Assembly: GCA_022510615.1 (NCBI GenBank)
Contig: JAFLTC010000004.1
Location: 62,001 to 126,000 of the forward strand
Direction: 5' to 3'
DNA from: Lachnospiraceae bacterium
Lineage (GTDB): Bacteria > Bacillota > Clostridia > Lachnospirales > Lachnospiraceae
DNA: 64,000 nt
Below are positions 1 through 8,487 of the stretch, in pieces. The notes beneath the pieces were generated by a model. That model saw nothing but the letters and a program-made list of their open reading frames with translations, was not told where the DNA came from and ran no database searches. Position 1 is the first letter of the stretch, and each line of letters starts with the position of its first letter. A program made the translations under genes and the position numbers.

Positions 1-65
1 CAGCATTCTATGCGCTGATTGATGCAGTGGAAACCTATTTCCCAGAGCCTTTTATAACAAAGTAA
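1..65 (+). CDS. 3' end of an unidentified gene (partial)
   Basis: The window opens inside a reading frame that ends at TAA 63-65 and encodes the tail AFYALIDAVETYFPEPFITK. Only 20 residues are visible, so no family can be assigned. A strong terminator follows 25 bases downstream, which supports this being the true end of a transcription unit. Confidence 0.55.
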   Translation, partial: AFYALIDAVETYFPEPFITK

Positions 66-87
66 TAGTAAAAGAAAAAGAATAATA

Positions 88-123
88 AAAACCTCCGGCT
101 TACTAAAGCTGGAGGTTTTTTTC
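88..123 (+). terminator. Rho-independent terminator
   Basis: The arms AACCTCCGGCTT and AAGCTGGAGGTT form a hairpin followed by a run of seven T. It closes the partial gene before the Wzy-like pair. Its 3' arm is the beginning of a sequence repeated at 42483-42519. Confidence 0.9.
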
Positions 124-148
124 GTGTAAAACTTTTCAAATAACCGGG
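111..148 (+). repeat. 37-38 bp dispersed repeat, copy 1
   Basis: The stretch starting GGAGGTTTTTTT and ending AAATAACCGGG matches 42483-42519 at every position except one fewer T in the T-run of the second copy. Here it contains the 3' arm of a terminator and a possible -35 (TTTTCA 133-138) ahead of TATAAT at 156-161. At the other site it abuts a truncated xylanase gene. Confidence 0.85.
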
Positions 149-198
149 AATCATGTATAATAACAAAAACAGGAATTTTAGTAGAAGAGGAAATATCA

Positions 199-1965
199 AT
201 GAATAAAAAGTCTGAGATAGGAGCATGGATATGGCTCCCGGTTATTCTGGCGGTGGCAGTTGCACCGCTAATAACGGTAATCCACGCATATGACTGTGGG
301 CTGGAGAACAATCTCTGGTTTTCCACCGGAGGAGTTGTATACGATTTCTTTTTATACTATAAATCCCGCCTGCTTATGCTTGCCGGGGTGCTGGCGGCAG
401 TTGTTCTAGGCCTCCTGATTTTGCAGAGGGAAAAGGGAAATCTGGCGAAAAAAAAAGCATGGATGCCACTGATTCCGGTGGGGGTCTTTCTACTGTTTTC
501 CTTTCTTTCCGCTCTTTTTTCCGAAGACAGGCAAGCTGCTTTTTTCGGTGGCTATGAGCAGTTTGAGGGGCTTTTGGTACTGGTGACGTATGTCCTGTGC
601 TTTTCTCTCGTGTATTGCTATGTAAATAACGAAAAGAGTGCAAAAATAATATTGTATGCGCTTCTTGTGGGGGCGTTGTTAGTGGGGACTCTGGGGGTCT
701 TTCAGGCACTTGGCTATGACTATGATTATATGAACTCTAGCTGGGGAAAGGCACTGGTTACCAGTATAGAGGCAGCCACAAGAAAATTTAATTTTAAGCT
801 GAATTTTGAAGAGGGGATAGCATACTCCACCTTATACAACCCGAATTATATCGGTTCTTATGTCGGGCTCGTCCTGCCGGTAACGGCATCTTTTATTGTT
901 TGGAAAGGAAATGTGTATGGAAAAATCTTTGCGGGTATCGCCACACTGTTTCAGGTCATTATGTTAATTGCCTCCCGTTCCTTAGCCGGTATCATTGGCG
1001 TTATCTGTGCTGTTATCACAGCGGTTGTTTTTCTGGTGCCATATATCATAAAAAAGCGTCTGCTTACCGTAATTGCAGGGGGTGTTCTGGCGGTGGGAAT
1101 TGTGGCATTTATCATAGCATGTCCGAATATTTTTGAAAACTTGTTTGCAGATAACTATGCGGGAAAGGCTTCCATTACCTCCATTACCACGGAGAAAAAC
1201 ACGTTCCGGTTAGAAACGGCCTCCGGACGAATCATCACGGGAACAGTGGAAAATGGGACGGGGATTTATCAGGCGGTATTACAGGATGATTTGGGAAATA
1301 CAGTCATAGGAAGCTATGAAAACATTCAGTTTTCACCTTCTCAGATGACTCTCCAAAACCCGGAACAAACGGTGGATACTCTGGAGATAAAGGCGGACGG
1401 AAAAACCTTCTCCCTTGTCATGGTGGGAAAAAACATCCGCTATGTAAATTTATTTGGTCGTGTGGATGCATTGAGGGAGATTGACAAATTTGGCTTTGAG
1501 GGTCACTATGGCTTTGCTACGAAAAGAGGCTATATCTGGTCCCGGACGCTGCCGCTTTTAAAAGACACGCTCTTTCTTGGGAAAGGAGCGGACAATTTTA
1601 CTCACGCTTTTCCGAATGATGATTACGTGGGAAAAATATATATGAATTATGACGGGGCGGTGGTGACGAAGCCTCATAATATGTATATGCAAATCTGGGT
1701 GCAGGATGGGATGTTCGCATGTCTGGCACTGATTGTGTTGTTTTTTCTATATGTGGTGGATACTTTCCGGACCTGTTTTGGCGGAGGGGAAAAGAGTTTC
1801 CGGCAAAAAACGGCGATTGCCATACTCTGCGGAGTCGTGGGCTATATGGTGGCAGGTCTTGCCAATGACTCAACAATCTGTGTAGCCCCGGTATTCTGGG
1901 TACTGTTTGGACTTGGATTTGCCATGAATGTATTGGAACGAGTAAAGGAGAGGGCGAGAGTTTGA
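199..1965 (+). CDS. O-antigen ligase/Wzy-like polytopic membrane protein (copy A)
   Basis: A 588-residue integral membrane protein with many hydrophobic segments on both sides of a soluble insertion (about residues 320-430). The conserved C-terminal stretch contains TKPHNMYMQIWVQDG, typical of the Wzy_C/O-antigen ligase family, whose members polymerise or transfer glycans on the outer membrane face. The ATG at 199 has an upstream GAAGAGGAAA Shine-Dalgarno and a TATAAT at 156-161. The stop overlaps the start of the next gene (TTGA), which is a clear paralogue (shared LYNPNY, GSY and TKPHN motifs), so the two form a translationally coupled tandem pair. The substrate cannot be told from the sequence. 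A cell-wall or capsule glycan is likely in a Gram-positive. Confidence 0.75.
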   Translation: MNKKSEIGAWIWLPVILAVAVAPLITVIHAYDCGLENNLWFSTGGVVYDFFLYYKSRLLMLAGVLAAVVLGLLILQREKGNLAKKKAWMPLIPVGVFLLFSFLSALFSEDRQAAFFGGYEQFEGLLVLVTYVLCFSLVYCYVNNEKSAKIILYALLVGALLVGTLGVFQALGYDYDYMNSSWGKALVTSIEAATRKFNFKLNFEEGIAYSTLYNPNYIGSYVGLVLPVTASFIVWKGNVYGKIFAGIATLFQVIMLIASRSLAGIIGVICAVITAVVFLVPYIIKKRLLTVIAGGVLAVGIVAFIIACPNIFENLFADNYAGKASITSITTEKNTFRLETASGRIITGTVENGTGIYQAVLQDDLGNTVIGSYENIQFSPSQMTLQNPEQTVDTLEIKADGKTFSLVMVGKNIRYVNLFGRVDALREIDKFGFEGHYGFATKRGYIWSRTLPLLKDTLFLGKGADNFTHAFPNDDYVGKIYMNYDGAVVTKPHNMYMQIWVQDGMFACLALIVLFFLYVVDTFRTCFGGGEKSFRQKTAIAILCGVVGYMVAGLANDSTICVAPVFWVLFGLGFAMNVLERVKERARV

Positions 1966-3767
1966 ATCAAGTGAAAAAAATCATGGCTACACTCCCTGTA
2001 TTGCCGGTATTTCTGGCACTGGGATTTGTACCGCTGATTGTGTCGGCGAAGAAATATACGACAGGCTTAAATGGATATGACTGGTTTTCAAATTCGGAAA
2101 CCTCCGTGGATATCTTTTTATATTGGAAGGGACGGGCGCTGATTCTGCTGGCATGTATTATGTTTTTTATTCTGGTGGTACGGTTTGTGCGCCGCACCGG
2201 CAAAAAGGCTGTGCTGCCCTTTCTCTGTCTGTGCTGTTATCTTTTACTGGCCGTTTTGTCCACGATATTTTCCCGGTATCCCTCCTTTTCCCTCTGGGGC
2301 AGCTATGAGCAGTGGGAGGGGTTACTTGTATTGCTTGCCTATGGGATTTTATTTTTCTATGCCTATCAGGTAACAGACTGTGAGCGGATGGTGCGAGTCA
2401 TTGTTTACGGCATTATAATAGGGAGTTTTTTATTGGGGCTCATCGGAACATTTCAGTTTTTCCGGATGGATTTGTTTCGCAGTGACATCGGAAAGAGCAT
2501 TATGAATCTCATGAGTGGGGATAAGATGTCCTACACCTTTAATTTTTCGGATGGATGGGTATATGCCACCCTGTATAACCCGAATTATGTGGGCTCCTAT
2601 GCCGCCCTGACCTTTCCCATATCTGTGGCGGTGGCAGTGATAGAGTGGAAAAAACTGCCGGTGGTGATTACTCTGTTATCTATGGCATCCACCTGCCTTT
2701 TGACCATTACTCTTTTAGGTTCCCAGTCACTGACCGGATGTATCGGTGTGATTGCCGGGCTTTTATTTCTTGTTATCTATATGTTTCCTGTTATGAAAAG
2801 AAAACTCGGAAAAAGGAAAATGACGGGGGGACTTTTGGGGACGGTAGTTTTTATCGGAATCCTCTGCTTTCTTTTTCCGGAGGAAATTCGCTTTGGGACG
2901 GATAAATTGTTTTATCCCACGGCAGATTATCATCTGGTAAGGGAACTGCGATCTACGATGCAGGGACTAGGGGTTAGTACTGTAAAAGGGGACAGTTTCT
3001 ATGTGACAGTAACTGAAAATAAAGAAACCCCTTTGGAGGTAATGAATGCTTCCGGTGAGAGCATTTCCCTGGAGTACGAAAGGGAAAAGGACTATTATAC
3101 GCTGCAGAACGAGGCCTTTACGGATTTTCGACTGTACCCGAAGGAGGTAACGGTGAAGGGAAAAAGCTATCCGGCTGTCTGCATTTTTAATCCGCCTATT
3201 AATAAGGAGTGGACTGTGGCAAAGACAGAAGGTGGCTATATGATTTATAACGCCTTTCACAAGTTGGATAATTTGCGGGAAATACCGGAGTGGGGATTTG
3301 AAAAAAATCAGCATTTTGGTGATAAGAGGGGCTATATCTGGTCCAGGACTTTTCCTCTTTTAAAGGATTATTTGCTGCTTGGTGCCGGCCCTAACACCTT
3401 TACCCTGATATTTCCCAATGACGATTATGTGGGAAAGACAAATATGAATTATGACGAAGCAACGGTGACAAAGCCCCACAACATATATTTGCAGATTTGG
3501 ACCCAGACGGGACTTTTCTCACTGATTGCCTTTATCTTATTGTTTCTTTTGTATTTCGTTGACAGTGTGCGGCTGTATTTTAATAAGACGGAGTATTCCG
3601 TTTTGGATAAATTAGGCGTGGCATTTCTAATCGGTATTTTCAGTTATATGGTGACGGGGCTTGCCAATGATTCTACGGTGGCTGTGGCGCCGGTTTACTG
3701 GGGCATGCTGGGAGCGGGAATGGCGCTGAATGGGATTTTGAGAATAAGGCAAAAAGATGGCGGATAA
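1962..3767 (+). CDS. O-antigen ligase/Wzy-like polytopic membrane protein (copy B)
   Basis: A 601-residue paralogue of the preceding gene with the same plan: N-terminal membrane segments, LYNPNYVGSYAAL, an extracellular-looking insertion, then RGYIWSRTFPLLKDYLLLG and TKPHNIYLQIW. The TTG start at 1962 overlaps the upstream stop by 4 nt and has GGAGAGG 8 nt upstream; the ATG at 1983 is an alternative. The two proteins differ mostly in the soluble insertion and in loop residues, as expected of a duplication followed by divergence of the recognition part. Function within the family (ligase or polymerase) is inferred only. Confidence 0.75.
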   Translation: MNQVKKIMATLPVLPVFLALGFVPLIVSAKKYTTGLNGYDWFSNSETSVDIFLYWKGRALILLACIMFFILVVRFVRRTGKKAVLPFLCLCCYLLLAVLSTIFSRYPSFSLWGSYEQWEGLLVLLAYGILFFYAYQVTDCERMVRVIVYGIIIGSFLLGLIGTFQFFRMDLFRSDIGKSIMNLMSGDKMSYTFNFSDGWVYATLYNPNYVGSYAALTFPISVAVAVIEWKKLPVVITLLSMASTCLLTITLLGSQSLTGCIGVIAGLLFLVIYMFPVMKRKLGKRKMTGGLLGTVVFIGILCFLFPEEIRFGTDKLFYPTADYHLVRELRSTMQGLGVSTVKGDSFYVTVTENKETPLEVMNASGESISLEYEREKDYYTLQNEAFTDFRLYPKEVTVKGKSYPAVCIFNPPINKEWTVAKTEGGYMIYNAFHKLDNLREIPEWGFEKNQHFGDKRGYIWSRTFPLLKDYLLLGAGPNTFTLIFPNDDYVGKTNMNYDEATVTKPHNIYLQIWTQTGLFSLIAFILLFLLYFVDSVRLYFNKTEYSVLDKLGVAFLIGIFSYMVTGLANDSTVAVAPVYWGMLGAGMALNGILRIRQKDGG

Positions 3768-3861
3768 GTGTTGACACCCGGGCTGCTTGTTGTGTAAAAT
3801 AAAAAAGGATAGCAGTATGCTACCGGATAATAAAATATTCGTATGAAAGGTGTGGATGAAT

Positions 3862-4611
3862 ATGAAAAAAATGACGGCAAAGGTAACAGCATTACTATTA
3901 GTGATGGTTATGGTGGTGGGAGTCTCGGCGGATGCCAAAGTGACAGTCGCGACAGTGAAGAAAAAAGATGTCATAAAAAGTGTAAAGGTAACAAATGTAT
4001 CAGGGAAAAAACTATCGTTAAAAAAGGGTGGAAAATTCAAATTAAAGACGAAAGTTACTTTGAAAAAGAAGAAAAAAGCAAGTAAGAAAGTAAAATATGT
4101 AAGTAGTAAAAAAGCTGTGGCAACAGTAAGCCAGCAAGGTATGATTACGGCAAAAAAAGCAGGCACGGCAAAGATTACTGTTTTTTCTAAGGTAAATGCG
4201 AAAAAGAAAGCCGTTATCAATGTGACGGTAACAGATACGATTTTGGTAAAAAGGATTTCCCTCAATACAACCAGTCTGACATTAGAGGTTATGGAGGATG
4301 ACTATGATTTGATTGCTTCTGTTTTCCCGAAAAATGCCTCGAATCAGAAGTTGAGCTGGTCCAGTTCCGACACAGAGGTTGCCACTGTAGATAGCAGTGG
4401 ATGTGTGTATGCCATGGACGAGGGTACTGCTGTTATTACGGTAAAAGCCACAGACGGCAGCGGTGTGAAGGCCACTTGTCAGGTTACGGTAACGGATGAC
4501 TATGATTGGGATGATGAAGATGATGAAGACGATTGGGATGATGACTGGGATGATGACTGGGATGATGACGATGAAGATGATGACTATGATTGGGATGAAG
4601 ACGACTATTGA
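3862..4611 (+). CDS. Secreted Lys-rich Ig-like (BIG2) protein with Asp/Trp tail
   Basis: The start is taken at ATG 3862 rather than the tracked GTG 3850. This gives a clean signal peptide (MKKMTAKVTALLLVMVMVV...SADA) and places AAAGGTG 9 nt upstream. The mature protein has about 75 very Lys-rich residues that are part of a BIG2-like module (SSKKAVATVS, AKKAGTAKITV). A second BIG2 module follows (LSWSSSDTEVATVDSSG). It ends in roughly 30 residues of almost only Asp, Trp, Glu and Tyr in DDWDDDWDDD-type repeats. The bipolar charge suggests binding to wall polymers or divalent ions, but this is speculation. The Lys-rich module resembles the C-terminus of the C1 protease at 38446. Confidence 0.75.
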   Translation: MKKMTAKVTALLLVMVMVVGVSADAKVTVATVKKKDVIKSVKVTNVSGKKLSLKKGGKFKLKTKVTLKKKKKASKKVKYVSSKKAVATVSQQGMITAKKAGTAKITVFSKVNAKKKAVINVTVTDTILVKRISLNTTSLTLEVMEDDYDLIASVFPKNASNQKLSWSSSDTEVATVDSSGCVYAMDEGTAVITVKATDGSGVKATCQVTVTDDYDWDDEDDEDDWDDDWDDDWDDDDEDDDYDWDEDDY

Positions 4612-4651
4612 TTATATAGAAAGTGAATCATAAGTATTAAAAAGGATTAGT

Positions 4652-4690
4652 AAAAGCCGGTTTAATAAGTAAGCCGGCTTTCTTTTTTTG
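4652..4690 (+). terminator. Rho-independent terminator
   Basis: The arms AAAGCCGG and CCGGCTTT are separated by a 13-nt loop and followed by a T-rich run. It ends the BIG2 gene and insulates clpB. Confidence 0.9.
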
Positions 4691-4705
4691 TAAAGCAAGG
4701 GGAAA

Positions 4706-4732
4706 TTAGCACTCAACTATTGACAGTGCTAA
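4706..4732 (+). promoter_or_regulatory. CIRCE operator (HrcA site) for clpB
   Basis: TTAGCACTC, 9 nt, then CAGTGCTAA. This is the CIRCE inverted repeat with one departure from the consensus GAGTGCTAA. It overlaps the -35 box of the clpB promoter, so bound HrcA should block RNA polymerase and release it after heat stress. Confidence 0.93.
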
Positions 4733-4748
4733 CAATGCATGTTATATT
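4720..4748 (+). promoter_or_regulatory. Sigma-A promoter of clpB
   Basis: TTGACA at 4720-4725, 17-nt spacer, TATATT at 4743-4748. The -35 lies inside the CIRCE element. Confidence 0.85.
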
Positions 4749-4808
4749 GTAAATGTGTTATACTTATAATAGAACAGATTAACAAGGTTACCGAAAGGAG
4801 TGAATGGT

Positions 4809-7385
4809 ATGGATTTTTCAAAATTTACGCAGAAATCAAGAGAGATATTGAGCAATCTGGAGAAGATTGCCTATGATTTTGGTAATCAGGAGATTGTTCA
4901 GGAGCATCTCCTCTATGGGATGATGACAATAGATGACAGTCTGCTTGCCAGGCTGGTGCAGATTATGGGGATTGAGCCGGCTGTATTTCAAGCTCAGATC
5001 GAGGGACTGGTAAAAAAGAGACCAAAGGTAGAGGGCGGTCAGGTGTATGTCGGAAGCGAGTTAAATAAGGTGTTAGTCTATGCCGAGAATGAGGCAAAGA
5101 CCATGGGTGATGAATATGTATCCATAGAGCATTTATTCCTTAGCTTACTGCAAAAGCCTTCCTTTGATGTAAAAAAGCTGTTGCGGGAATTCCAGATTGA
5201 CAGAGAGCGTTTTTTACAGGCACTGTCCAAAGTCCGGGGGAATCAGAAAGTTACCAGTGATAATCCGGAGGCAGTTTATGAAAGTCTTGAGAAATACGGA
5301 TACGATTTGGTAGAGCGGGCAAGGCAGCAAAAGCTTGACCCGGTCATCGGCAGGGATGCAAAAATACGAAATATGATTCGTATTCTTTCCCGCAAGACAA
5401 AGAACAATCCGGTTCTTATCGGGGAGCCCGGCGTGGGAAAAACAGCGGTAGTGGAAGGACTTGCCCAGCGTATCGTCCGGGGCGATGTGCCGGAGGGCTT
5501 GAAGGATAAACAGGTATTTGCATTAGATATGGGAGCCCTCATTGCCGGTGCCAAATACCGGGGAGAATTTGAGGAACGCCTGAAAGCAGTGCTGGAGGAA
5601 GTGAAGGAAAGCGATGGGCAGATTATATTATTTATTGACGAGCTGCATACCATTGTGGGAGCCGGTAAAACGGACGGAGCCATGGATGCCGGAAATCTTC
5701 TGAAGCCAATGTTGGCACGGGGAGAGTTGCACTGTATCGGAGCTACCACTTTGGATGAGTACCGCATGTATATTGAAAAGGATGCGGCATTGGAACGCCG
5801 GTTCCAGCCGGTACTGGTGGATGAGCCTACAGTGGAGGATACGATTTCCATTCTCCGTGGTCTGAAAGACCGCTACGAAGTGTTCCACGGTGTGAAGATA
5901 ACAGATGGTGCGCTGGTATCTGCGGCCATTTTGTCCGACCGCTATATATCCGACCGCTTTTTACCGGACAAAGCCATTGATCTGGTGGATGAGGCATGTG
6001 CTCTGATAAAGACGGAGTTAGACTCCCTGCCGACAGAGCTGGATGATATACAGCGCCGGATTATGCAGATGGAAATTGAAGAAGCGGCTTTGAAAAAGGA
6101 AACAGACCATTTGAGCCAGGAAAGACTGTCCGAGCTACAAGAAGAGCTGGCAGAGCTCCGGGACAATTTTGCCGCCCAGAAGGCGAAGTGGGATAATGAA
6201 AAATCAGCGGTGGAAAAAGTACATGATTTGAAGGCGCAGATAGAGGAAACCAACAATCAGATTGAGGTGGCGACCCACAATTATAATCTGGAGAAGGCGG
6301 CGGAGCTGCAATATGGTGCCCTTCCACGCCTGCAGCGGGAACTTCATCAGGCGGAGGAAGGGATGTTAGCAGAGGAGCAGACCATGGTGCACGAAAGTGT
6401 CAGTGACGAGGAAATCGCAAAAATTATTTCCCGCTGGACCGGCATCCCGGTGGCGAAGCTGACAGAGTCGGAACGAAATAAAACATTGCATTTGGATGAG
6501 GAGTTACACCGCCGTGTGGTAGGACAGGACGTAGGTGTGACGAAAGTGACAGAGGCGATTATCCGTTCCAAGGCAGGCATCAAGGATCCGAAAAAACCCA
6601 TCGGTTCATTCCTTTTTCTGGGACCTACCGGCGTGGGAAAAACCGAGCTGGCGAAAAGCCTGGCGGAGTGTTTGTTTGACAACGAGAGCAACATGGTGCG
6701 GATTGACATGAGTGAATACATGGAGAAGTATTCCGTCTCCCGTCTAATCGGGGCGCCTCCGGGATATGTGGGCTATGAAGAAGGAGGGCAGCTGACAGAG
6801 GCGGTCCGCCGCAAGCCGTATTCGGTGGTGTTATTTGACGAAATCGAAAAAGCCCATCCCGATGTGTTCAATGTGCTTTTACAGGTGTTAGATGATGGCC
6901 GTGTAACCGATTCCCAGGGCAGAACGGTAGATTTTAAAAATACTATTCTCATTATGACCTCCAATCTGGGAGCAGAGTACCTTCTGGAAGGAATTGACGA
7001 GGAAGGAAACATTGCGCCGGAAAGTGAAGGGGCGGTTATGGATCAGTTAAAGTGCAGCTTCCGCCCGGAATTTTTAAATCGTTTAGATGAAATCATTATG
7101 TTTAAGCCGCTGTCCCGCCAGGATATAAGCGGAATCATTGATTTACAGCTGGCAGACATTAATCAGCGCATCGCCGATAAGGAAATCTCTCTGAGCCTTA
7201 CGGACAATGCCATCGAATACATTACCGAGCAGGCCTATGACCCGGCCTACGGAGCACGCCCGTTGAAACGGTATTTGCAGAAAAATGTGGAAACATTGCT
7301 TGCGAAAAAGATTCTTGCCGATGAAGTTCACGCCGGGGAGGTTCTGACGCTGGATGCCGGCGAGGATGAGCTGGGATTTGTGTGA
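4809..7385 (+). CDS. clpB: ATP-dependent disaggregase ClpB
   Basis: 858 residues, the usual ClpB length. Start ATG 4809 lies 8 nt after GAAAGGAG; the tracked GTG 4800 falls inside the Shine-Dalgarno. Domains in order: N-terminal Clp repeats (to about 150), first AAA+ module with Walker A GEPGVGKT near 205, a coiled-coil middle domain (about 400-520), second AAA+ module with GPTGVGKT near 605, and a C-terminal D2-small domain. The middle domain separates ClpB from ClpA/ClpC. It works with DnaK to extract proteins from aggregates in the cytosol. Expression is predicted to be heat-induced through HrcA. Confidence 0.97.
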   Translation: MDFSKFTQKSREILSNLEKIAYDFGNQEIVQEHLLYGMMTIDDSLLARLVQIMGIEPAVFQAQIEGLVKKRPKVEGGQVYVGSELNKVLVYAENEAKTMGDEYVSIEHLFLSLLQKPSFDVKKLLREFQIDRERFLQALSKVRGNQKVTSDNPEAVYESLEKYGYDLVERARQQKLDPVIGRDAKIRNMIRILSRKTKNNPVLIGEPGVGKTAVVEGLAQRIVRGDVPEGLKDKQVFALDMGALIAGAKYRGEFEERLKAVLEEVKESDGQIILFIDELHTIVGAGKTDGAMDAGNLLKPMLARGELHCIGATTLDEYRMYIEKDAALERRFQPVLVDEPTVEDTISILRGLKDRYEVFHGVKITDGALVSAAILSDRYISDRFLPDKAIDLVDEACALIKTELDSLPTELDDIQRRIMQMEIEEAALKKETDHLSQERLSELQEELAELRDNFAAQKAKWDNEKSAVEKVHDLKAQIEETNNQIEVATHNYNLEKAAELQYGALPRLQRELHQAEEGMLAEEQTMVHESVSDEEIAKIISRWTGIPVAKLTESERNKTLHLDEELHRRVVGQDVGVTKVTEAIIRSKAGIKDPKKPIGSFLFLGPTGVGKTELAKSLAECLFDNESNMVRIDMSEYMEKYSVSRLIGAPPGYVGYEEGGQLTEAVRRKPYSVVLFDEIEKAHPDVFNVLLQVLDDGRVTDSQGRTVDFKNTILIMTSNLGAEYLLEGIDEEGNIAPESEGAVMDQLKCSFRPEFLNRLDEIIMFKPLSRQDISGIIDLQLADINQRIADKEISLSLTDNAIEYITEQAYDPAYGARPLKRYLQKNVETLLAKKILADEVHAGEVLTLDAGEDELGFV

Positions 7386-7703
7386 GGGGAGTGTGCTTTA
7401 CAAATTAACAAGGTGTAAAGCCTTATTCAATTATCAATGTGCTTTGATGTGCATATGTTGATTGAGGACGGGGTTCCGAAATGGACAGTCCGAGGGACAT
7501 ATTAAAAAACAAGAAATTTAGACAATACGAAAAGAATTTTAGTAGGATTAAACAAATAAATATTAAATTTTTGGATTAAGATGCTTTAAAATGAGCTTTG
7601 GCATAGTCATCAACATTTACTATTGTTTCCTAAAATTGTGACAATTATCTAGTGTTAGCAATTTACCATACTACAATAAATCTGTCAATAGCAAACCCTC
7701 ACA
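7386..7703. other. Intergenic region without recognised gene
   Basis: AT-rich sequence of about 320 nt between clpB and the cotJC fragment. A short frame in the first 150 nt (...MLIEDGVPKW...) stops after about 20 codons and could be a gene remnant, but has no recognisable homology by eye. No promoter or hairpin stands out. Confidence 0.5.
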
Positions 7704-7745
7704 CAAAAAACGGAGCCCCATCCACCTCCCTGGACAGACCTCCGC
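7704..7745 (-). terminator. Terminator downstream of cotJC (minus strand)
   Basis: Read on the minus strand: CGGAGG ... CTCCG followed by TTTTTT. It lies just after the stop of the cotJC 3' fragment and would end the cotJ operon once cotJC is whole. Confidence 0.65.
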
Positions 7746-7777
7746 TTTCGTCCTCTTAAATTTTTAGCTCCCGCTGC

Positions 7778-8203
7778 TTACCGGCAAAACTGTCTATCAA
7801 AATCCGGGTTATAAGCATAGAAGTTTTTCTTATTCAGATCATCCTGAACCAAGCGAAGACCTTCGCCAAAGCGCTGGAAATGAACAAGCTCACGCTGGCG
7901 CAGGAAGCGAATCGGGTCGGAAACCTCCGGGTCTTTAATGAGACGGAGAATATTATCATAGGTAGTGCGGGCCTTCTGCTCCGCTGCCAAGTCCTCCGTC
8001 AAATCGGTAATCGGATCACCGGTGCTCTGGAATTCTGCAGCGGTGAAAGGAACGCCGCCGGCAGACTGAGGCCACAACCCTACTGTGTGGTCGACATAAT
8101 ATTCAGCAAAGCCCTGAGCCTGCAGTTCTTCTGCTGTCAGATTGCGGGTTAGCTGATGCACAATAGCACATATCATCTCTACATGGTTTAATTCCTCGGT
8201 ACC
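7778..8203 (-). pseudogene. cotJC: cotJC 3' fragment (manganese catalase, C-terminal part)
   Basis: This holds the C-terminal two thirds of the spore-coat manganese catalase CotJC, beginning at GTEELNHVEM and running to the natural end (PDFDRQFCR). It aligns along its whole length with the intact paralogue at 40730. It lacks the first 62 residues, which lie at 12986-13173 on the same strand. The break falls within the motif that carries a Glu-His metal-ligand pair (TEELNH), so this half alone should be inactive. The GTG that opens the tracked ORF is element sequence. The interruption is by the serine-recombinase element, and joining at GTACC restores the frame exactly. Confidence 0.93.
8199..8203. 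other. Left attachment-site core (GTACC)
   Basis: GTACC is shared with 12986-12990. The gene sequence to the left matches the CotJC coding frame and the sequence to the right does not. The surrounding similarity (GTACC, then N3 TATC in imperfect form) is what is expected of half-sites of a large serine recombinase. The exact crossover dinucleotide cannot be fixed from this copy alone. Confidence 0.75.
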
Positions 8204-8244
8204 TGTATCGGTCACGGAATTGCCCCAAAGGGAAATAAGAAGTT

Positions 8245-8276
8245 AAGCACGTCATAGTATTTTGGCGTGCTTTTTG
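8245..8276 (+). terminator. Terminator-like hairpin at element left end
   Basis: GCACG, about 15 nt, CGTGC, then TTTTT. A small stem that may stop read-in transcription from host DNA toward the recombinase genes. Confidence 0.5.
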
Positions 8277-8308
8277 CATAAATTATATAAAGAAAGTAAA
8301 TGGATTAT

Positions 8309-8470
8309 ATGTGTATGTCGATGGTAGGAAAACCATACAAAGAAAGTGAGATGAAGATAGAATTACCAAAATCATTCTGGCGGGTCTTAGAAAATGGTAT
8401 TTACAAGGAACTTCATAGAAGAAAGCTACTTACAAATGCCGAACTAAATCATCTTTTGAAAATTAAGTAA
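8309..8470 (+). CDS. 53-aa SHOCT-like small protein, candidate excision factor
   Basis: Too short for the ORF track. ATG 8309 opens a 53-codon frame ending TAA 8470; ATGs at 8315 and 8321 are alternatives and the Shine-Dalgarno is weak. The core WRVLENGIYKELHRRKLLT followed by NAELNHLL resembles the SHOCT-type two-helix motif seen in small proteins encoded beside recombinases. It sits 17 nt upstream of the recombinase, in the same direction. In this position it could be a recombination directionality factor, but that role is a guess from size and position only. Confidence 0.6.
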   Translation: MCMSMVGKPYKESEMKIELPKSFWRVLENGIYKELHRRKLLTNAELNHLLKIK

Positions 8471-8487
8471 AATACGGAGGTGGTACA

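Noticed and set aside
3627-4265. 212-aa minus-strand ORF opposite the BIG2 gene
   Set aside because: It is the shadow of a Lys-rich coding sequence (poly-Lys gives Phe-rich antisense), with no Shine-Dalgarno or family match.
4501-4611. Tandem GATGATGACTGG-type DNA repeats
   Set aside because: They encode the Asp/Trp tail of the BIG2 protein in frame; not a CRISPR or noncoding repeat.
5276-5851. 191-aa minus-strand ORF in clpB
   Set aside because: Ser-rich shadow of the first AAA+ module of ClpB.
7386-7703. Possible gene remnant after clpB (MLIEDGVPKW...)
   Set aside because: Too short to assign; kept only as an intergenic note.
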